Assembly: GCA_002868865.1 (NCBI GenBank)
Contig: PKUC01000018.1
Coordinates: 1 to 58,925 of the forward strand
DNA: 58,925 nucleotides
Direction: 5' to 3'
Source: Desulfuromonas sp.
Lineage (GTDB): Bacteria; Desulfobacterota; Desulfuromonadia; Desulfuromonadales; Geopsychrobacteraceae
Part shown: positions 8,525 to 16,826 of the stretch, piece after piece
Layout: each line of letters begins with the position of its first letter
Numbering within the stretch: position 1 is the first letter of the stretch
The notes under the pieces: generated by a model
Database searches by the model: none
Seen by the model: the letters and a program-made list of their open reading frames with translations, nothing else
What the model was told of the DNA's origin: nothing
Made by a program: the position numbers and the translations under genes

Positions 8525-9979
8525 CTATTTCTCCCAGCGCAGCTTCGGTTTGCGCGCCGCCATGGTTTCGTCCAGACGTTTGACTTTGGCCCGTACCGGC
8601 GCCTGTTTCAACAGTTGGGGCGCGTCTTCAGCCTCCTGTGCAATAGTGAGCAGGGCGTCACAGAACTCATCGAGAACCTGCTTACTCTCCGACTCGGTGG
8701 GCTCAATCATCAGGGCCCCCTTGACGACAAGCGGAAAGTAGATAGTCGGTGGATGAAATCCGTAGTCGATCAGGCGCTTGGCTACATCAAGGGTATGACA
8801 TCCATTGGACAGGTGACCCTCCGAAAAGACGACTTCGTGCAGAGAGCGTTCCTTGTAGGGCAGATCGTAGACCGATTCGAGCCGGGCACGGACATAATTG
8901 GCGTTTAAAACCGCCAGCTCCGTGGCCCGTCGCAGACCGTCTCCCCCCATCGCCAGAATATAGGTATAGGCTCGCACCAGAATACCGAAATGCCCGGCAA
9001 ACCCCTTGACCCGCCCGATACTCTGTGGACGATCGTCGCTCAGGCGATAACCCTCTGCCTCCTTGACGACCAACGGAACAGGGAGAAACGGAGCCAGCGC
9101 ATCAACGACACCGACCGGACCAGCCCCCGGACCGCCCCCGCCATGGGGCGTGGAGAAGGTCTTATGCAGGTTGAAATGCATGACATCGATGCCGATATCG
9201 CCGGGACGACTGATCCCCATCAGTGCGTTGAGGTTGGCACCGTCACAGTAGACCAGTCCGCCCTGTTGATGAACGATACGGCAGATCTCGACGATCTCCT
9301 TCTCATAAAGGCCGAGGGTATTGGGGTTGGTAATCATCAATCCGGCGACATCCTCAGACATCGCCGCGGCAACCACCGCCGCACTCAGACATCCTTCCGA
9401 GGCGATCGGCACAACATCGTAACCACACAGTGCCGCTGAGGCCGGATTGGTGCCGTGGGCCGTATCGGGGATCAGCACCTTGGTGCGCTGCTCCCCGCGT
9501 GCTTCGTGGTAGGCGCGGATCATCAGCATACCGGCAAATTCACCCTGCGCGCCGGCCGCCGGTTGCAAAGTGACAAGCGGAAACCCGGACACTTCGGCCA
9601 AAGCCTGCTGTAGATCGAACATCAGCCGCAGCGCTCCTTGACAGAGGGTATCGGGAGTACGGGGATGAAGATCGGCAAAGCCGGGCAACCGCGCGGTTTT
9701 TTCGTTGATCTTGGGGTTGTACTTCATGGTGCAACTGCCGAGCGGATAGAAACCGCTGTCGACGCCGTAGTTCCAGGTCGATAAACGGGTATAATGTCGT
9801 ACAACATCCACCTCGGACACCTCCGGAAAACCGCTCAGCTCGTCACGCAGCAGGTCTTCGGACGGCAACACCGGCGGGACATCCAGCGGTGCCAAGCGGT
9901 AACCGACCCGTCCGGGATCGGACAGCTCAAACAACAACTTCTCATCGAGGACAAGACCTCTCTTCTGTTCGACACCCAT
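8525..9979 (-). CDS. gcvPB: Glycine dehydrogenase (decarboxylating) subunit 2 (P-protein beta)
   Basis: 484 aa from ATG 9979, preceded by GGGAGGG and overlapping the gcvPA stop as TGATG. It carries the PLP lysine in HFNLHKTFSTPHGGGGPGAG and the P-protein signatures YPLGSCTMKYNP and TPDTLCQGALRLM. With GcvPA it forms the split two-subunit P-protein, which decarboxylates glycine and loads its aminomethyl group onto lipoyl-GcvH. It is the last gene of folD-gcvT-gcvH-gcvPA-gcvPB. A longer open frame reaches 10048 inside gcvPA but lacks a ribosome site. Confidence 0.96.
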   Translation of the reverse strand: MGVEQKRGLVLDEKLLFELSDPGRVGYRLAPLDVPPVLPSEDLLRDELSGFPEVSEVDVVRHYTRLSTWNYGVDSGFYPLGSCTMKYNPKINEKTARLPGFADLHPRTPDTLCQGALRLMFDLQQALAEVSGFPLVTLQPAAGAQGEFAGMLMIRAYHEARGEQRTKVLIPDTAHGTNPASAALCGYDVVPIASEGCLSAAVVAAAMSEDVAGLMITNPNTLGLYEKEIVEICRIVHQQGGLVYCDGANLNALMGISRPGDIGIDVMHFNLHKTFSTPHGGGGPGAGPVGVVDALAPFLPVPLVVKEAEGYRLSDDRPQSIGRVKGFAGHFGILVRAYTYILAMGGDGLRRATELAVLNANYVRARLESVYDLPYKERSLHEVVFSEGHLSNGCHTLDVAKRLIDYGFHPPTIYFPLVVKGALMIEPTESESKQVLDEFCDALLTIAQEAEDAPQLLKQAPVRAKVKRLDETMAARKPKLRWEK

Positions 9980-11325
9980 CAGCACCCTCCCGCCAGCGCA
10001 GAGATCAACCGATCGATCTGTGTTCGGCTGTTCTGTTCGGTGACACATATCAGTAAGCCGTCCTCCAGTTCAGGATAATCATCCGTCAGCGCCACCCCGC
10101 CGAGAATACGCTGAGACTGCAGTTTTTCCAGTAATTGCCCCGGCGACTGCGGACAACGAACCACGAACTCATTGAAAACGGTACCGTCGATAATGGAATA
10201 TCCTTCGAGCTCGGCAATACGGCGGCGGGCATAATCGGCCTTGGCATAATTCTGTCCGGCGAGTTCCCGCAACCCCTGCTTGCCGTGCAGCGCCAGATAG
10301 ATCGACACCATCAGGGTGCACATGCCCTGATTGGAGCAGATATTCGATGTCGCCCGCTCGCGACGGATGTGCTGTTCCCGGGTCGCCAGAGTCAAGACGT
10401 ACCCCCGGGCACCGTCCTGATCGCTGGTTTCACCGACCAGGCGCCCGGGCAACGCGCGCATATCGGCCTTCTTGACCGCAAAAAAACCGATCCCCGGACC
10501 GCCATAGGAAAGCGGCAATCCAAAACTCTGCCCCTCACCGACCACCACATCTGCACCGAGCTCTCCCGGCGACTTGAGCAGGCCGAGGGCCAACGGTTCA
10601 GCAACCGCAGCAACCAGCCGCGCACCACTGTGATGAACGCGTTCCGCGATAGCATCGAGGGGCTCGATACGGCCCAAGTAGTTGGGATAACCGACCACCA
10701 CAGCAGCGACCCGATCATCGAGTGCCTTCTCGAGCAGAGACAGATCGGTTGTGCAGCCCGGATCGATAGAGAGTTCCTCGATCTCAACCTGCAGATAACG
10801 GCAGTAGGTGCGCACCGTCTCCCGCCACTGCGGATGGAGTCCACGCGACAGCAGGATGCGGTTGCGGTTGCGCCCGCAGCGCAGCGCCAGCAGCACCGCC
10901 TCCGCGCAGGCCGAAGCACCGTCGTACATCGACGCATTGGCGATATCCATCCCGGTCAACTGGCAGATCATGGTCTGAAATTCATAGACCGCCTGCAGGG
11001 TGCCCTGACTGATTTCCGGCTGATACGGAGTGTACGCCGTATAAAATTCGCTGCGGCTGACCAGGTGATCCACAACCGCCGGAATAAAATGGTTATAGGC
11101 ACCCGCCCCCAGAAAGCTGTCCCAGGTGGAGACCGGGGCATTGTTCTGCGCATACTCGGCCAGCAGGGACAATTGCTCGGATTCGGAACAACCAGCGGCC
11201 ATCTCCAGCGGACGGGGCAAGCGGCAATCGACAGGCACACCTGAGAAAAGATCGTCGATCTCCGGGACTCCGATGGTATCGAGCATCTGTTGAATATCCT
11301 GCTCAGTGTGGGGCAGATAACGCAT
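9979..11325 (-). CDS. gcvPA: Glycine dehydrogenase (decarboxylating) subunit 1 (P-protein alpha)
   Basis: 448 aa from ATG 11325 (GAGGAGG about 11 nt upstream). Signatures are MRYLPHTEQDIQQML at the start, FLGAGAYNHFIPAVVDHL, YTPYQPEISQGTLQAVYEFQ, and SYGGPGIGFFAVK. It is the non-PLP-lysine half of the split P-protein and needs GcvPB. A weak terminator-like hairpin separates it from gcvH, so the P-protein genes may be made at a different level from the front of the operon. Confidence 0.96.
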   Translation of the reverse strand: MRYLPHTEQDIQQMLDTIGVPEIDDLFSGVPVDCRLPRPLEMAAGCSESEQLSLLAEYAQNNAPVSTWDSFLGAGAYNHFIPAVVDHLVSRSEFYTAYTPYQPEISQGTLQAVYEFQTMICQLTGMDIANASMYDGASACAEAVLLALRCGRNRNRILLSRGLHPQWRETVRTYCRYLQVEIEELSIDPGCTTDLSLLEKALDDRVAAVVVGYPNYLGRIEPLDAIAERVHHSGARLVAAVAEPLALGLLKSPGELGADVVVGEGQSFGLPLSYGGPGIGFFAVKKADMRALPGRLVGETSDQDGARGYVLTLATREQHIRRERATSNICSNQGMCTLMVSIYLALHGKQGLRELAGQNYAKADYARRRIAELEGYSIIDGTVFNEFVVRCPQSPGQLLEKLQSQRILGGVALTDDYPELEDGLLICVTEQNSRTQIDRLISALAGGC

Positions 11326-11377
11326 CTGTTTCAAACCTCCTCTTCGCTGGCGTGACAACAAACAAGGACCGCTAAGC

Positions 11378-11414
11378 AAAAAACGCCCACCCACTGAAAT
11401 CCACCGGGCGGGCG
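11378..11414 (-). terminator. Intra-operon terminator/attenuator between gcvH and gcvPA
   Basis: On the minus strand CGCCCGCCC (11414-11406), a 13-nt loop and GGGTGGGCG (11392-11384, one G-U pair) are followed by six T (11383-11378). It lies after gcvH, before gcvPA. Confidence 0.65.
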
Positions 11415-11447
11415 CTAAAAAACCTGATCATTATGCGATGCGGCTGG

Positions 11448-11828
11448 TCAACCTTCGACAAAGGTCTGATAGTCGGTGGCCGTCATCAGGTTTTCGACAA
11501 CGGCCGGATCAACAACCCGCACCTTCAGCATCCAGCCATCATCATACGGCGACTGATTGATGGTCTCGGGATCATCGGGAAGGACCTCGTTGACCTCAAT
11601 CACCTCGCCGGATACCGGAGCATACACATCCGAAACAGCCTTAACCGACTCGACCACGCCAAACGGCTTACCGCTCTGCAGTTCATCACCGACCTCGGGC
11701 AGCTCAACAAAAACGACATCGCCGAGCTGGTCCTGAGCAAAATCGGTAATTCCGACAGTGACAATGTCACCTTCCAAAGAAACCCACTCGTGATCTTCCG
11801 TGTATTTATATTCTTCTGGGAAATCCAT
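11448..11828 (-). CDS. gcvH: Glycine cleavage system H protein
   Basis: 126 aa, standard H-protein length, ATG 11828 with an AAAGGAG site. The lipoyl-lysine sits in FGVVESVKAVSDVYAPVSGEV, and the hybrid motif YTEDHEWVSLEGD is at the N-terminus. The lipoyl arm shuttles the aminomethyl group between P-, T- and L-proteins. Located between gcvT (46 nt upstream) and gcvPA. Confidence 0.97.
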   Translation of the reverse strand: MDFPEEYKYTEDHEWVSLEGDIVTVGITDFAQDQLGDVVFVELPEVGDELQSGKPFGVVESVKAVSDVYAPVSGEVIEVNEVLPDDPETINQSPYDDGWMLKVRVVDPAVVENLMTATDYQTFVEG

Positions 11829-11874
11829 ATGTTGACTCCTTTACTTTCAGGCTAAAACTCAGAAATTAAAAGCA

Positions 11875-12957
11875 TCAGACAAACGGCAATTTTACCTTCT
11901 GGGCAGCAACGTGTCGCTGACGGATGATGACCTCAAAAGACTCTGCGGAGGCCGCATCGCTTTCGACCAACGCCAGAGCAATGCCCTGCCGCAATGACGG
12001 TGACATAGTCCCGCTGGTGACGTATCCAACCTGTCGCCCGGCACAGAGGACGGGATAACGCTCCCGAGGGACGCCGGCTTCGGTCAGCTTCAAACCGATC
12101 AACACCCTCGTCACCCCGTCCTGTTTGGCTTTGACCAAGGCGTCACGTCCGACAAAATCGCCCTTATTGAGTTTGGTGACCCAACCCAAACGTGCCTCCA
12201 GGGGAAGGATCTCAGCGCTGAGTTCATGCCCATAGAGAGCGTAGGCTTTCTCCAGACGCAGGGTATCCCGCGCGCCGAGACCGACAGGAACCAGGCCATC
12301 GTCCCTGCCTGCGGTCATCAAGCGATGCCACAGGGATTCAGCGGCATCAGCAGGTAGGTACAGCTCGAAACCATCCTCGCCGGTATAACCAGTGCGCGAG
12401 ACAATCAGATCGATATCAGCGACACGGGCCTGACGAAACCAGTAGGTCTTGATCGTCGTCAGATCACAGTGGGTCAGGGTCTGCAGAATGCGAGCGGCGT
12501 GTGGGCCCTGCAATGCTAACTGTGCATACTCTGCACTGCGATCAGTCAGTTGCAACTCCGAAAAAGACGATTTCTCCAGCAGGGTTTGTAACCACTGATG
12601 GTCTTTTTCGATATTGGCTGCGTTGACACACAGCAGAAAGTGTTCAGCGCTGAAACGGTACAGGGTCAAATCATCGACAATGCCACCGTGCGCATAGCAG
12701 AGTGCTGTATACTGGACCTGCCCGTCAGCCAGAGCGCCCACATCGTTGATCGTCGCATACTGCAGAAACGCTTCCGCCTGCGCACCGACGACTTCAACTT
12801 CACCCATATGGGAGACATCGAACAGACCGGCATGCTGCCTGACAGCCAGATGCTCAGCAATAACACCGGCATATTGAACCGGCATCTCCCAACCGCCGAA
12901 TTCGACCAGGCGGGCACCGGCCGAACGATGAACGGAGTTCAGGGGTGTTTTCTGCAC
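11875..12957 (-). CDS. gcvT: Glycine cleavage system T protein (aminomethyltransferase)
   Basis: 360 aa from GTG 12957 with AAAGGA about 7 nt upstream; the frame extends to TTG 12978 without a good ribosome site. Signatures are RLVEFGGWEMPVQYAG, HAGLFDVSHMGEVEV, ISRTGYTGEDGFEL-like (SRTGYTGEDGFELYLP) and GARDTLRLEKAYALYGHEL. It transfers the one-carbon unit from aminomethyl-lipoyl-GcvH to tetrahydrofolate, giving methylene-THF and ammonia. It begins 27 nt after folD, which uses its product. Confidence 0.96.
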   Translation of the reverse strand: MQKTPLNSVHRSAGARLVEFGGWEMPVQYAGVIAEHLAVRQHAGLFDVSHMGEVEVVGAQAEAFLQYATINDVGALADGQVQYTALCYAHGGIVDDLTLYRFSAEHFLLCVNAANIEKDHQWLQTLLEKSSFSELQLTDRSAEYAQLALQGPHAARILQTLTHCDLTTIKTYWFRQARVADIDLIVSRTGYTGEDGFELYLPADAAESLWHRLMTAGRDDGLVPVGLGARDTLRLEKAYALYGHELSAEILPLEARLGWVTKLNKGDFVGRDALVKAKQDGVTRVLIGLKLTEAGVPRERYPVLCAGRQVGYVTSGTMSPSLRQGIALALVESDAASAESFEVIIRQRHVAAQKVKLPFV

Positions 12958-12984
12958 TGACGATCCTTTCTGGGGCAAGCGGCC

Positions 12985-13836
12985 TTAACTGTTTCCCCTG
13001 CGTTTTGCGCTTTCGAGCGTATTGTACAGCAGCATGGTGATGGTCATCGGACCGACGCCACCGGGAACCGGAGTAATCGCGGAGGCCCGTTCACCGGCAG
13101 CGGCGAAATCGACATCACCGACCAGTTTTTTTTCGCCCACACGGTTCACACCAACATCGATCACCACCGCACCCTCTTTGATCCAATCGCCCTTGATCAT
13201 CTCCGGACGACCGACCGCGGCAATCACCACGTCGGCCTGACGTACCTTGGCGGGCAGGTCAGCGGTGCGCGAATGGCACAGGGTTACGGTAGCATGCTGC
13301 GCCAGACACATCAGGGCCACCGGCTTACCGACAATATTAGAGCGGCCAACGACAACCACCTCTTTCCCGGTCAGATCGACACCGGTCTTTTCCAGCATCT
13401 TCATCACCCCGTAAGGAGTGCAGGGCTGAAACAGAGGGGTCCCCGTCGCCAGGCGGCCAACATTGTAGGGATGAAAACCGTCAACATCCTTGGTGGGAGA
13501 GATCGCATCCAGTATTTTTGATTCATCGATATGGTCCGGCAACGGCAACTGCACAAGAATACCATCGATCCGCTCATCATTATTGAGCTGGGCAATCAGG
13601 CTAAGGAGTTCTTCCTCGCTAGTCTCCGCACTCAATTTGTGTTCATCGGAGAAAATCCCGGTCTGCGCACAGGCCTTCTCCTTCATCGTCACATAGACCC
13701 GACTGGCCGGATCATCTCCGACCAAAACAACAGCCAGTCCCGGGGTAATATTTTTCTCTTTCAGAGATGCAACTCCCGACGAAATCTCCTCGCGGATCTC
13801 CGCCGCAATCGCTTTTCCATCTATGATATTTGCCAC
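12985..13836 (-). CDS. folD: Bifunctional methylene-THF dehydrogenase / methenyl-THF cyclohydrolase
   Basis: 283 aa. The start is GTG 13836 with AGGAGG 10 nt upstream. FolD signatures: [15 protein letters not shown] with the catalytic lysine, [12 protein letters not shown], the NAD(P) loop [16 protein letters not shown], and the C-terminal [15 protein letters not shown]. It interconverts methylene-, methenyl- and formyl-THF in the cytoplasm. Placement at the head of the glycine cleavage operon couples glycine-derived methylene-THF to folate interconversion. Confidence 0.97.
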   Translation of the reverse strand: MANIIDGKAIAAEIREEISSGVASLKEKNITPGLAVVLVGDDPASRVYVTMKEKACAQTGIFSDEHKLSAETSEEELLSLIAQLNNDERIDGILVQLPLPDHIDESKILDAISPTKDVDGFHPYNVGRLATGTPLFQPCTPYGVMKMLEKTGVDLTGKEVVVVGRSNIVGKPVALMCLAQHATVTLCHSRTADLPAKVRQADVVIAAVGRPEMIKGDWIKEGAVVIDVGVNRVGEKKLVGDVDFAAAGERASAITPVPGGVGPMTITMLLYNTLESAKRRGNS

Positions 13837-13972
13837 TGTTTACTGTCCTCCTAGATACGTGAAATAGAACAAAAGATATGCACTACTGAGCAGTGATAAC
13901 CCTGCAGCGATATGGTGTAAAACCGATCAGACCTGACAGAACGTCGCACGACCGAACAGGGTTGCGTTTCAA

Positions 13973-14000
13973 ACTATACGTAACTGATGATCGATTGTAA
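13973..14000 (-). promoter_or_regulatory. Predicted sigma70 promoter for the folD-gcv operon, with about 130-nt leader
   Basis: Minus strand: TTACAA (14000-13995), 16-nt spacer, TATAGT (13978-13973). The leader it implies (about 13966-13837) contains a small dyad near 13877-13891 (CACT-a-CTG/CAGTG) but no glycine-riboswitch core that I can see. Confidence 0.4.
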
Positions 14001-14039
14001 AGTGATGACAACCTGCCTGTGCAGCATCTCACCTCAACG

Positions 14040-14077
14040 TGAAAAGGCCCCTGCAGAGAGATACTGCAGGGGCCTTA
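14040..14077 (-). terminator. Rho-independent terminator after the fmdB-like gene
   Basis: A perfect 13-bp stem AAGGCCCCTGCAG/CTGCAGGGGCCTT (14044-14056, 14064-14076) with a 7-nt loop and a short T tract on the minus strand. It lies 28 nt after the FmdB-like stop. Confidence 0.85.
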
Positions 14078-14104
14078 ACAGGGAAAAATCTATCGGGCAA
14101 AAAA

Positions 14105-14347
14105 CTAACCGTTGGCGGCCTTCGGACAACCACCGCAGCCTTCACCGCCAGCACTCGGACACGCGGGCGCAGAGCTGTACCCCTGCTGATACCAACCACT
14201 GCCCTTGAGAGCAAACCCTCCCTGGGAAATCATCTTTTTTACCACCCCGCCGCACTCTTTACAGGTGTCGACCGGGTCATCGGAAAACTTTTGACGGACT
14301 TCAAAATGCAGCCCACAGGATTCACATTGATACTCATACAACGGCAT
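14105..14347 (-). CDS. FmdB-family zinc ribbon protein
   Basis: 80 aa from ATG 14347 with GAGAGG 7 nt upstream. The start MPLYEYQCESCG and the second pair CKECGG form a CxxC...CxxC zinc ribbon of the FmdB/CxxC_CxxC_SSSS type, followed by a Gly/Ser-rich tail with further cysteines (PACPS, GEGCGGCP). The family is common in anaerobes and its function is not firmly known. It precedes a strong terminator and stands apart from the DUF167-divIVA-yggT group. Confidence 0.85.
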   Translation of the reverse strand: MPLYEYQCESCGLHFEVRQKFSDDPVDTCKECGGVVKKMISQGGFALKGSGWYQQGYSSAPACPSAGGEGCGGCPKAANG

Positions 14348-14421
14348 ACTCACACCTCTCCTCTTGCCTGGTGACGTTAACAGCTAAACCGCTATATATT
14401 ATTTTCAACAACAAACCGATG

Positions 14422-14727
14422 TCAAGAGGGCATCGCCTCCCGCAGAACCCGACGGGCATCCGCCATATCGATCCCCTGCAGAACAACCCTTTTGTGACGT
14501 GATGCTTCACCGGCGACAATCGCAACCTCTGACTTTGGTCGTTTGAACAGCTTCGCCAGATATTCCCGACAGGTTTTGTTGGCGGCACCGTCAACCGGCG
14601 GCGAGGTGAGTTTTATTTTCAGCGCACCCTGATGAAGGCCGACAATCTGGTTTCGGCTGGAGCGCGGCTGCACATAGATGGCCAGCAAGCAGCCATCAGA
14701 ATGGGGGTGGAGACAGGACAGGGTCAC
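14422..14727 (-). CDS. DUF167 (YggU) family protein
   Basis: 101 aa from GTG 14727, overlapping the divIVA-like stop by 4 nt. Family features: AIYVQPRSSRNQIVG, LKIKLTSPPVDGAANK and LAKLFKRPKSEVAIVAGEASRHKRV. This is a small cytoplasmic protein of unknown biochemical role, often next to yggT in diverse bacteria, as here with one gene between. Confidence 0.9.
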   Translation of the reverse strand: MTLSCLHPHSDGCLLAIYVQPRSSRNQIVGLHQGALKIKLTSPPVDGAANKTCREYLAKLFKRPKSEVAIVAGEASRHKRVVLQGIDMADARRVLREAMPS

Positions 14728-15257
14728 AATGATCGATCGTCCTTTTCGGCACCGTGCAGTTCGAGCTGATGTTGCCAGCAGTCCTCGCCATCATCGCCGC
14801 CCCCTTCTATGGCAACGACTTCGAGATCGAGCAGTTTCATGTGACTTTCGACAACAGCGCGCAGACTGCTCTCAAACGAAATCTTCTGGCGCTTGATCTC
14901 CTGCACCTCATTGATCAGCTGAATCCTGCGCTCTTCAGCAGCCCGTAATATCTGTTCCCCCTGCATTTTCGCTTCGACCAGCAGAATTTCCGATTCCTTT
15001 CGCGCATTCTGCTTCAGTTCGTCGGTCACCTGTTGCGCGGTGGTCAGGGTGTCCTGCAGGTTTTGCTCCCGCTGTTTCATCTGCTCAAGAGATGTTCGCG
15101 TCCGCGCCAGGGTTTCTTTCAGTTCGTGGTTCTGGGTGTGCAGGCGCTCCATCTCTTCTGCCAGCAGCTCAAGAAAGTGATCAACGGCAGAAGAATCGTA
15201 ACCGAGCAGCCGGCTTTTAAACTGATGCTGCTGTATCTCCATCGGGGTGATCCGCAT
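14724..15257 (-). CDS. DivIVA-domain coiled-coil protein
   Basis: 177 aa, ATG 15257 with GGAG about 6 nt upstream. The N-terminal DivIVA membrane-binding motif is visible as MRITPMEIQQHQFKSRLLGYD followed by VDHFLELLAEEMERL; the rest is a long coiled coil (about residues 30-140). DivIVA-like proteins sense negative membrane curvature in Gram-positives; in deltaproteobacteria they are common but their role is unclear. It is encoded 12 nt after yggT. Confidence 0.85.
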   Translation of the reverse strand: MRITPMEIQQHQFKSRLLGYDSSAVDHFLELLAEEMERLHTQNHELKETLARTRTSLEQMKQREQNLQDTLTTAQQVTDELKQNARKESEILLVEAKMQGEQILRAAEERRIQLINEVQEIKRQKISFESSLRAVVESHMKLLDLEVVAIEGGGDDGEDCWQHQLELHGAEKDDRSL

Positions 15258-15269
15258 AGAACGCTCCGT

Positions 15270-15557
15270 TTACAGGGTGTGGGCCAGGCGCATCAACGTC
15301 TGCACCAGAAACTGCTGTAGGACAGACAGGGCCAGCAACAGCAGAATCGGAGTAAAATCGATGCCACCCATCTGAAAGGGGAGCAATCGCCGGATCCGGT
15401 AGAGCACGGGATCGGTGGCATTATGCAGAAAACGGACGATCGGATTGTACGGATCGGGATTGACCCACGACACCAGTGCCCGGGCGATTACAATGAAGAT
15501 GTAGAGATTAAAAACAAGGTCCAGGATCCGTGCAAGGGCCAGAAGAAGAAAATCCAT
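15270..15557 (-). CDS. YggT family integral membrane protein
   Basis: 95 aa from ATG 15557 with GGAG about 8 nt upstream; the long frame above it has no ribosome site. Two membrane segments (about residues 3-27 and 68-88) surround the YggT motif ARALVSWVNPDPYNPIVRFL and TDPVLYRIRRLLP. It belongs to a conserved envelope family (YlmG in cyanobacteria and firmicutes) linked to cell division and osmotic stress. It leads the yggT-divIVA-DUF167 unit. Confidence 0.9.
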   Translation of the reverse strand: MDFLLLALARILDLVFNLYIFIVIARALVSWVNPDPYNPIVRFLHNATDPVLYRIRRLLPFQMGGIDFTPILLLLALSVLQQFLVQTLMRLAHTL

Positions 15558-15670
15558 ACTGTCAACTCCGCAAAAAAGGCGCGAACGCTCATTAAGATTA
15601 GTACAAAAATATATCTGAATGCTCCCCCGAGTGTCAAACAGAGGAGATACAGTATAAAGTGCCATCTTTT

Positions 15671-15700
15671 TTGACTTCTGTCAGCGAAATAGCGTATTTT
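15671..15700 (+). promoter_or_regulatory. Predicted sigma70 promoter for aroF-hgcA-hgcB
   Basis: TTGACT (15671-15676), 18-nt spacer, TATTTT (15695-15700), placing transcription start near 15707 and a leader of about 58 nt. It is the only clear promoter-like element upstream of the four-gene plus-strand run. Confidence 0.45.
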
Positions 15701-15764
15701 ACCGTTTTATACCGATACGCGCCCAGCGATACCGCTACAGACTCAAGCGAGGTCGAAATCAGAT

Positions 15765-16823
15765 ATGGTTCAGACAAACAACCTGAACGTCCGCACCGTT
15801 ACCCCGATCATTGCACCTGAAGACATGAAGCAGGTGTTCCCGTTGTCCCTGGAGTGCGCCTCCTGGGTCAGTCAGTGGCGTCAACAGATCAAACAGATCA
15901 TGCGCCGCCAGGACCCACGACTAATGGTTGTCGTCGGCCCCTGTTCTATCCACGACCCCGAAGCTGCGCTGGAATATGCGCGCAGATTGGGTCGCCTGGC
16001 ACAGCGGGTGAACGATCAGCTGTTCATCGTCATGAGGGTTTATTTCGAAAAACCGCGCACCACAATCGGCTGGAAAGGTTTGATCAACGACCCGGACCTC
16101 AACGGCACCCACCAGATATCGAAAGGCCTCGGCATAGCCCGCCGCCTGTACAGTGCCATCACCGAAATGGGACTGCCAATCGCCAGCGAGATGCTCGACC
16201 CAATCACCCCGCAGTACCTGTCCGACATGATCAGCTGGGGGGCCATCGGCGCACGAACCACCGAATCTCAGACCCACCGCGAGATGGCCAGCGGCCTGTC
16301 CTTTCCGGTCGGATTTAAAAACGGAACCGATGGCGGGCTCCAGGTCGCCATCGACGCCATGGGTGCTGCCATCCATGAGCACAGTTTCCTCGGGATGAAC
16401 TACGAAGGGCGAACGGCCATTGTCGAAACCACCGGCAATCACGATGTTCATATCGTCCTCAGGGGAGGCAAGTCGGGCCCCAACTATCACCCAGCCGACA
16501 TTCAAAAGACCGAAGAACTGCTGCACAGCAACAACCTGCTCCCCTCGATTATGGTCGACTGCAGCCACGCCAATTCGTCCAAGGATCACAACCGGCAGGC
16601 CGAAGTCCTCCGCAGTGTCGTCGATCAACTTCTGGCCGGCAACCGTTCGATCTGCTCGGTCATGATCGAAAGCAACCTCAAAGCAGGCAACCAGAAGATC
16701 CCTGCGGATTTAAACCAGCTCGACTACGGAGTATCGATCACCGATGCCTGCGTCGACTGGACTGCTACCGAACAGATGATTCTGGAAACCCACAGCCGCC
16801 TCGCCGCAAGGACCGACAGTTAG
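15765..16823 (+). CDS. aroF: 3-deoxy-7-phosphoheptulonate synthase (DAHP synthase, class I)
   Basis: 352 aa, the length of AroF/AroG/AroH. Signatures: VVVGPCSIHDPEAALEYA, MRVYFEKPRTTIGWKGLIND, IGARTTESQTHREMASGLS, PVGFKNGTDG, GNHDVHIVLRGG and VDCSHANSSKDH. It condenses erythrose 4-phosphate with phosphoenolpyruvate, the first step of the shikimate pathway. Which aromatic amino acid inhibits it cannot be told by eye, so the symbol stands for the family. The hgcA start follows the stop by 3 nt, so the genes are probably co-transcribed. Confidence 0.93.
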   Translation: MVQTNNLNVRTVTPIIAPEDMKQVFPLSLECASWVSQWRQQIKQIMRRQDPRLMVVVGPCSIHDPEAALEYARRLGRLAQRVNDQLFIVMRVYFEKPRTTIGWKGLINDPDLNGTHQISKGLGIARRLYSAITEMGLPIASEMLDPITPQYLSDMISWGAIGARTTESQTHREMASGLSFPVGFKNGTDGGLQVAIDAMGAAIHEHSFLGMNYEGRTAIVETTGNHDVHIVLRGGKSGPNYHPADIQKTEELLHSNNLLPSIMVDCSHANSSKDHNRQAEVLRSVVDQLLAGNRSICSVMIESNLKAGNQKIPADLNQLDYGVSITDACVDWTATEQMILETHSRLAARTDS

Positions 16824-16826
16824 ACC

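Noticed and set aside
10135-11244. Plus-strand open frame (369 codons) antisense to gcvPA
   Set aside because: Shadow of a GC-rich gene; composition is biased and no motif is visible.
13837-14104. Possible glycine riboswitch before folD-gcv
   Set aside because: Neither the GGAGAG nor the CCGAAGG-type conserved cores of the glycine aptamer can be found on the coding strand.
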